Part shown: positions 63,866 to 64,000 of the stretch, piece after piece
Position numbering within the stretch: the stretch's first letter is position 1
How the letters are laid out: each line of letters begins with the position of its first letter
Origin: Dethiosulfatarculus sandiegensis
GTDB lineage: Bacteria > Desulfobacterota > Desulfarculia > Desulfarculales > Desulfarculaceae
Assembly (NCBI RefSeq): GCF_000931935.2
Contig: NZ_AZAC01000067.1
Location: 1 to 64,000 of the forward strand
DNA: 64,000 nt
Direction of reading: 5' to 3'
The notes under the pieces: model-generated
Seen by the model: the letters and a program-made list of their open reading frames with translations, nothing else
Database searches by the model: none
Told to the model about the DNA's origin: nothing
Made by a program: the position numbers and the translations under genes

Positions 63866-64000
63866 GATACTCGGCTGCCTGGGATCTGTAAAATCCTTCC
63901 TCAGTTAGCAGTGAGGCCGTCTCTAGCTTGAGTTTCAGTTATAAATGAACCAACTTTCCCTCTTATCGAAGACCTTTATTCTCTTTATTTCAGCCTTTCC

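Noticed and set aside
63780-63950. Minus-strand peptide resembling a helix-turn-helix (RSQAAEYLGVSQ) at the right edge
   Set aside because: Short, soon hits a stop on both sides and conflicts with the IS3-like frame; probably fortuitous.
1-64000. CRISPR array, prophage or integrated element with att sites
   Set aside because: No regularly spaced direct repeats, phage structural genes or integrase were seen. The tRNA-Thr gene is not followed by an integrase or an obvious repeat of its 3-prime end.

Overview
The window comes from a dissimilatory sulfate-reducing bacterium, most likely one of the former Deltaproteobacteria (Desulfobacterota). The evidence is a complete dsrA-dsrB-dsrN-dsrD group with the DsrD C-terminal motif, DsrMK-like membrane redox genes, a tetrahaem cytochrome c3, an Asp-type ferredoxin, and heterodisulfide-reductase-like iron-sulfur proteins. 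One of these proteins appears to contain selenocysteine. I cannot name the genus.

Layout. 0-7.6 kb: the tail of a 2Fe-2S flavin oxidoreductase subunit; an HdrC/HdrB-like protein interrupted by an in-frame TGA that is followed by a well-formed bacterial SECIS-like hairpin; an AT-rich stretch with a decayed choloylglycine-hydrolase-family gene; then a metallo-beta-lactamase hydrolase, YjbQ, a TPR protein and a SYLF-domain lipid-binding protein. 7.8-19.6 kb: sulfite reductase (dsrAB), siroheme amidase-type dsrN and dsrD, then a compact DsrM/DsrK/DsrJ-like complex with two small haem proteins, a ferredoxin and cytochrome c3. 19.8-37.2 kb: dense housekeeping genes (mazG, cvpA, a second yjbQ, phoH, an HD-domain membrane protein, ybeY, pdxJ, acpS, nnr, tsaE, lysC, fbp, tsaD, rsmA, panC, panD, metK and a sigma-70 factor). 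37.3-41.3 kb: a large hybrid histidine kinase and tRNA-Thr(CGT).

From 41.6 to 60.7 kb there are two divergent blocks that look like one envelope-signalling locus. The minus-strand block (FhaA-like FHA protein, RodA/FtsW, PBP transpeptidase, stand-alone FhaA N-terminal domain, Ser/Thr kinase) resembles the actinobacterial pknB-pbpA-rodA-fhaA growth-control cluster. The plus-strand block encodes an FHA-TPR-metallopeptidase, an ECF sigma factor with a zinc-type anti-sigma partner, a kinase with a beta-propeller, LPP20/FlgT/FlgO-like exported proteins, a caspase-SUMF1 fusion, a PEGA-DUF4384 protein and a TPR-OmpA protein. This is the best candidate for an undescribed system.

The right end (60.9-64 kb) holds tandem paralogous alpha/beta hydrolases, the upstream one broken by a nine-G tract, and a possible IS3-type transposase scrap. 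I saw no CRISPR array, prophage or rRNA. All identifications come from reading motifs; no database searches were run.
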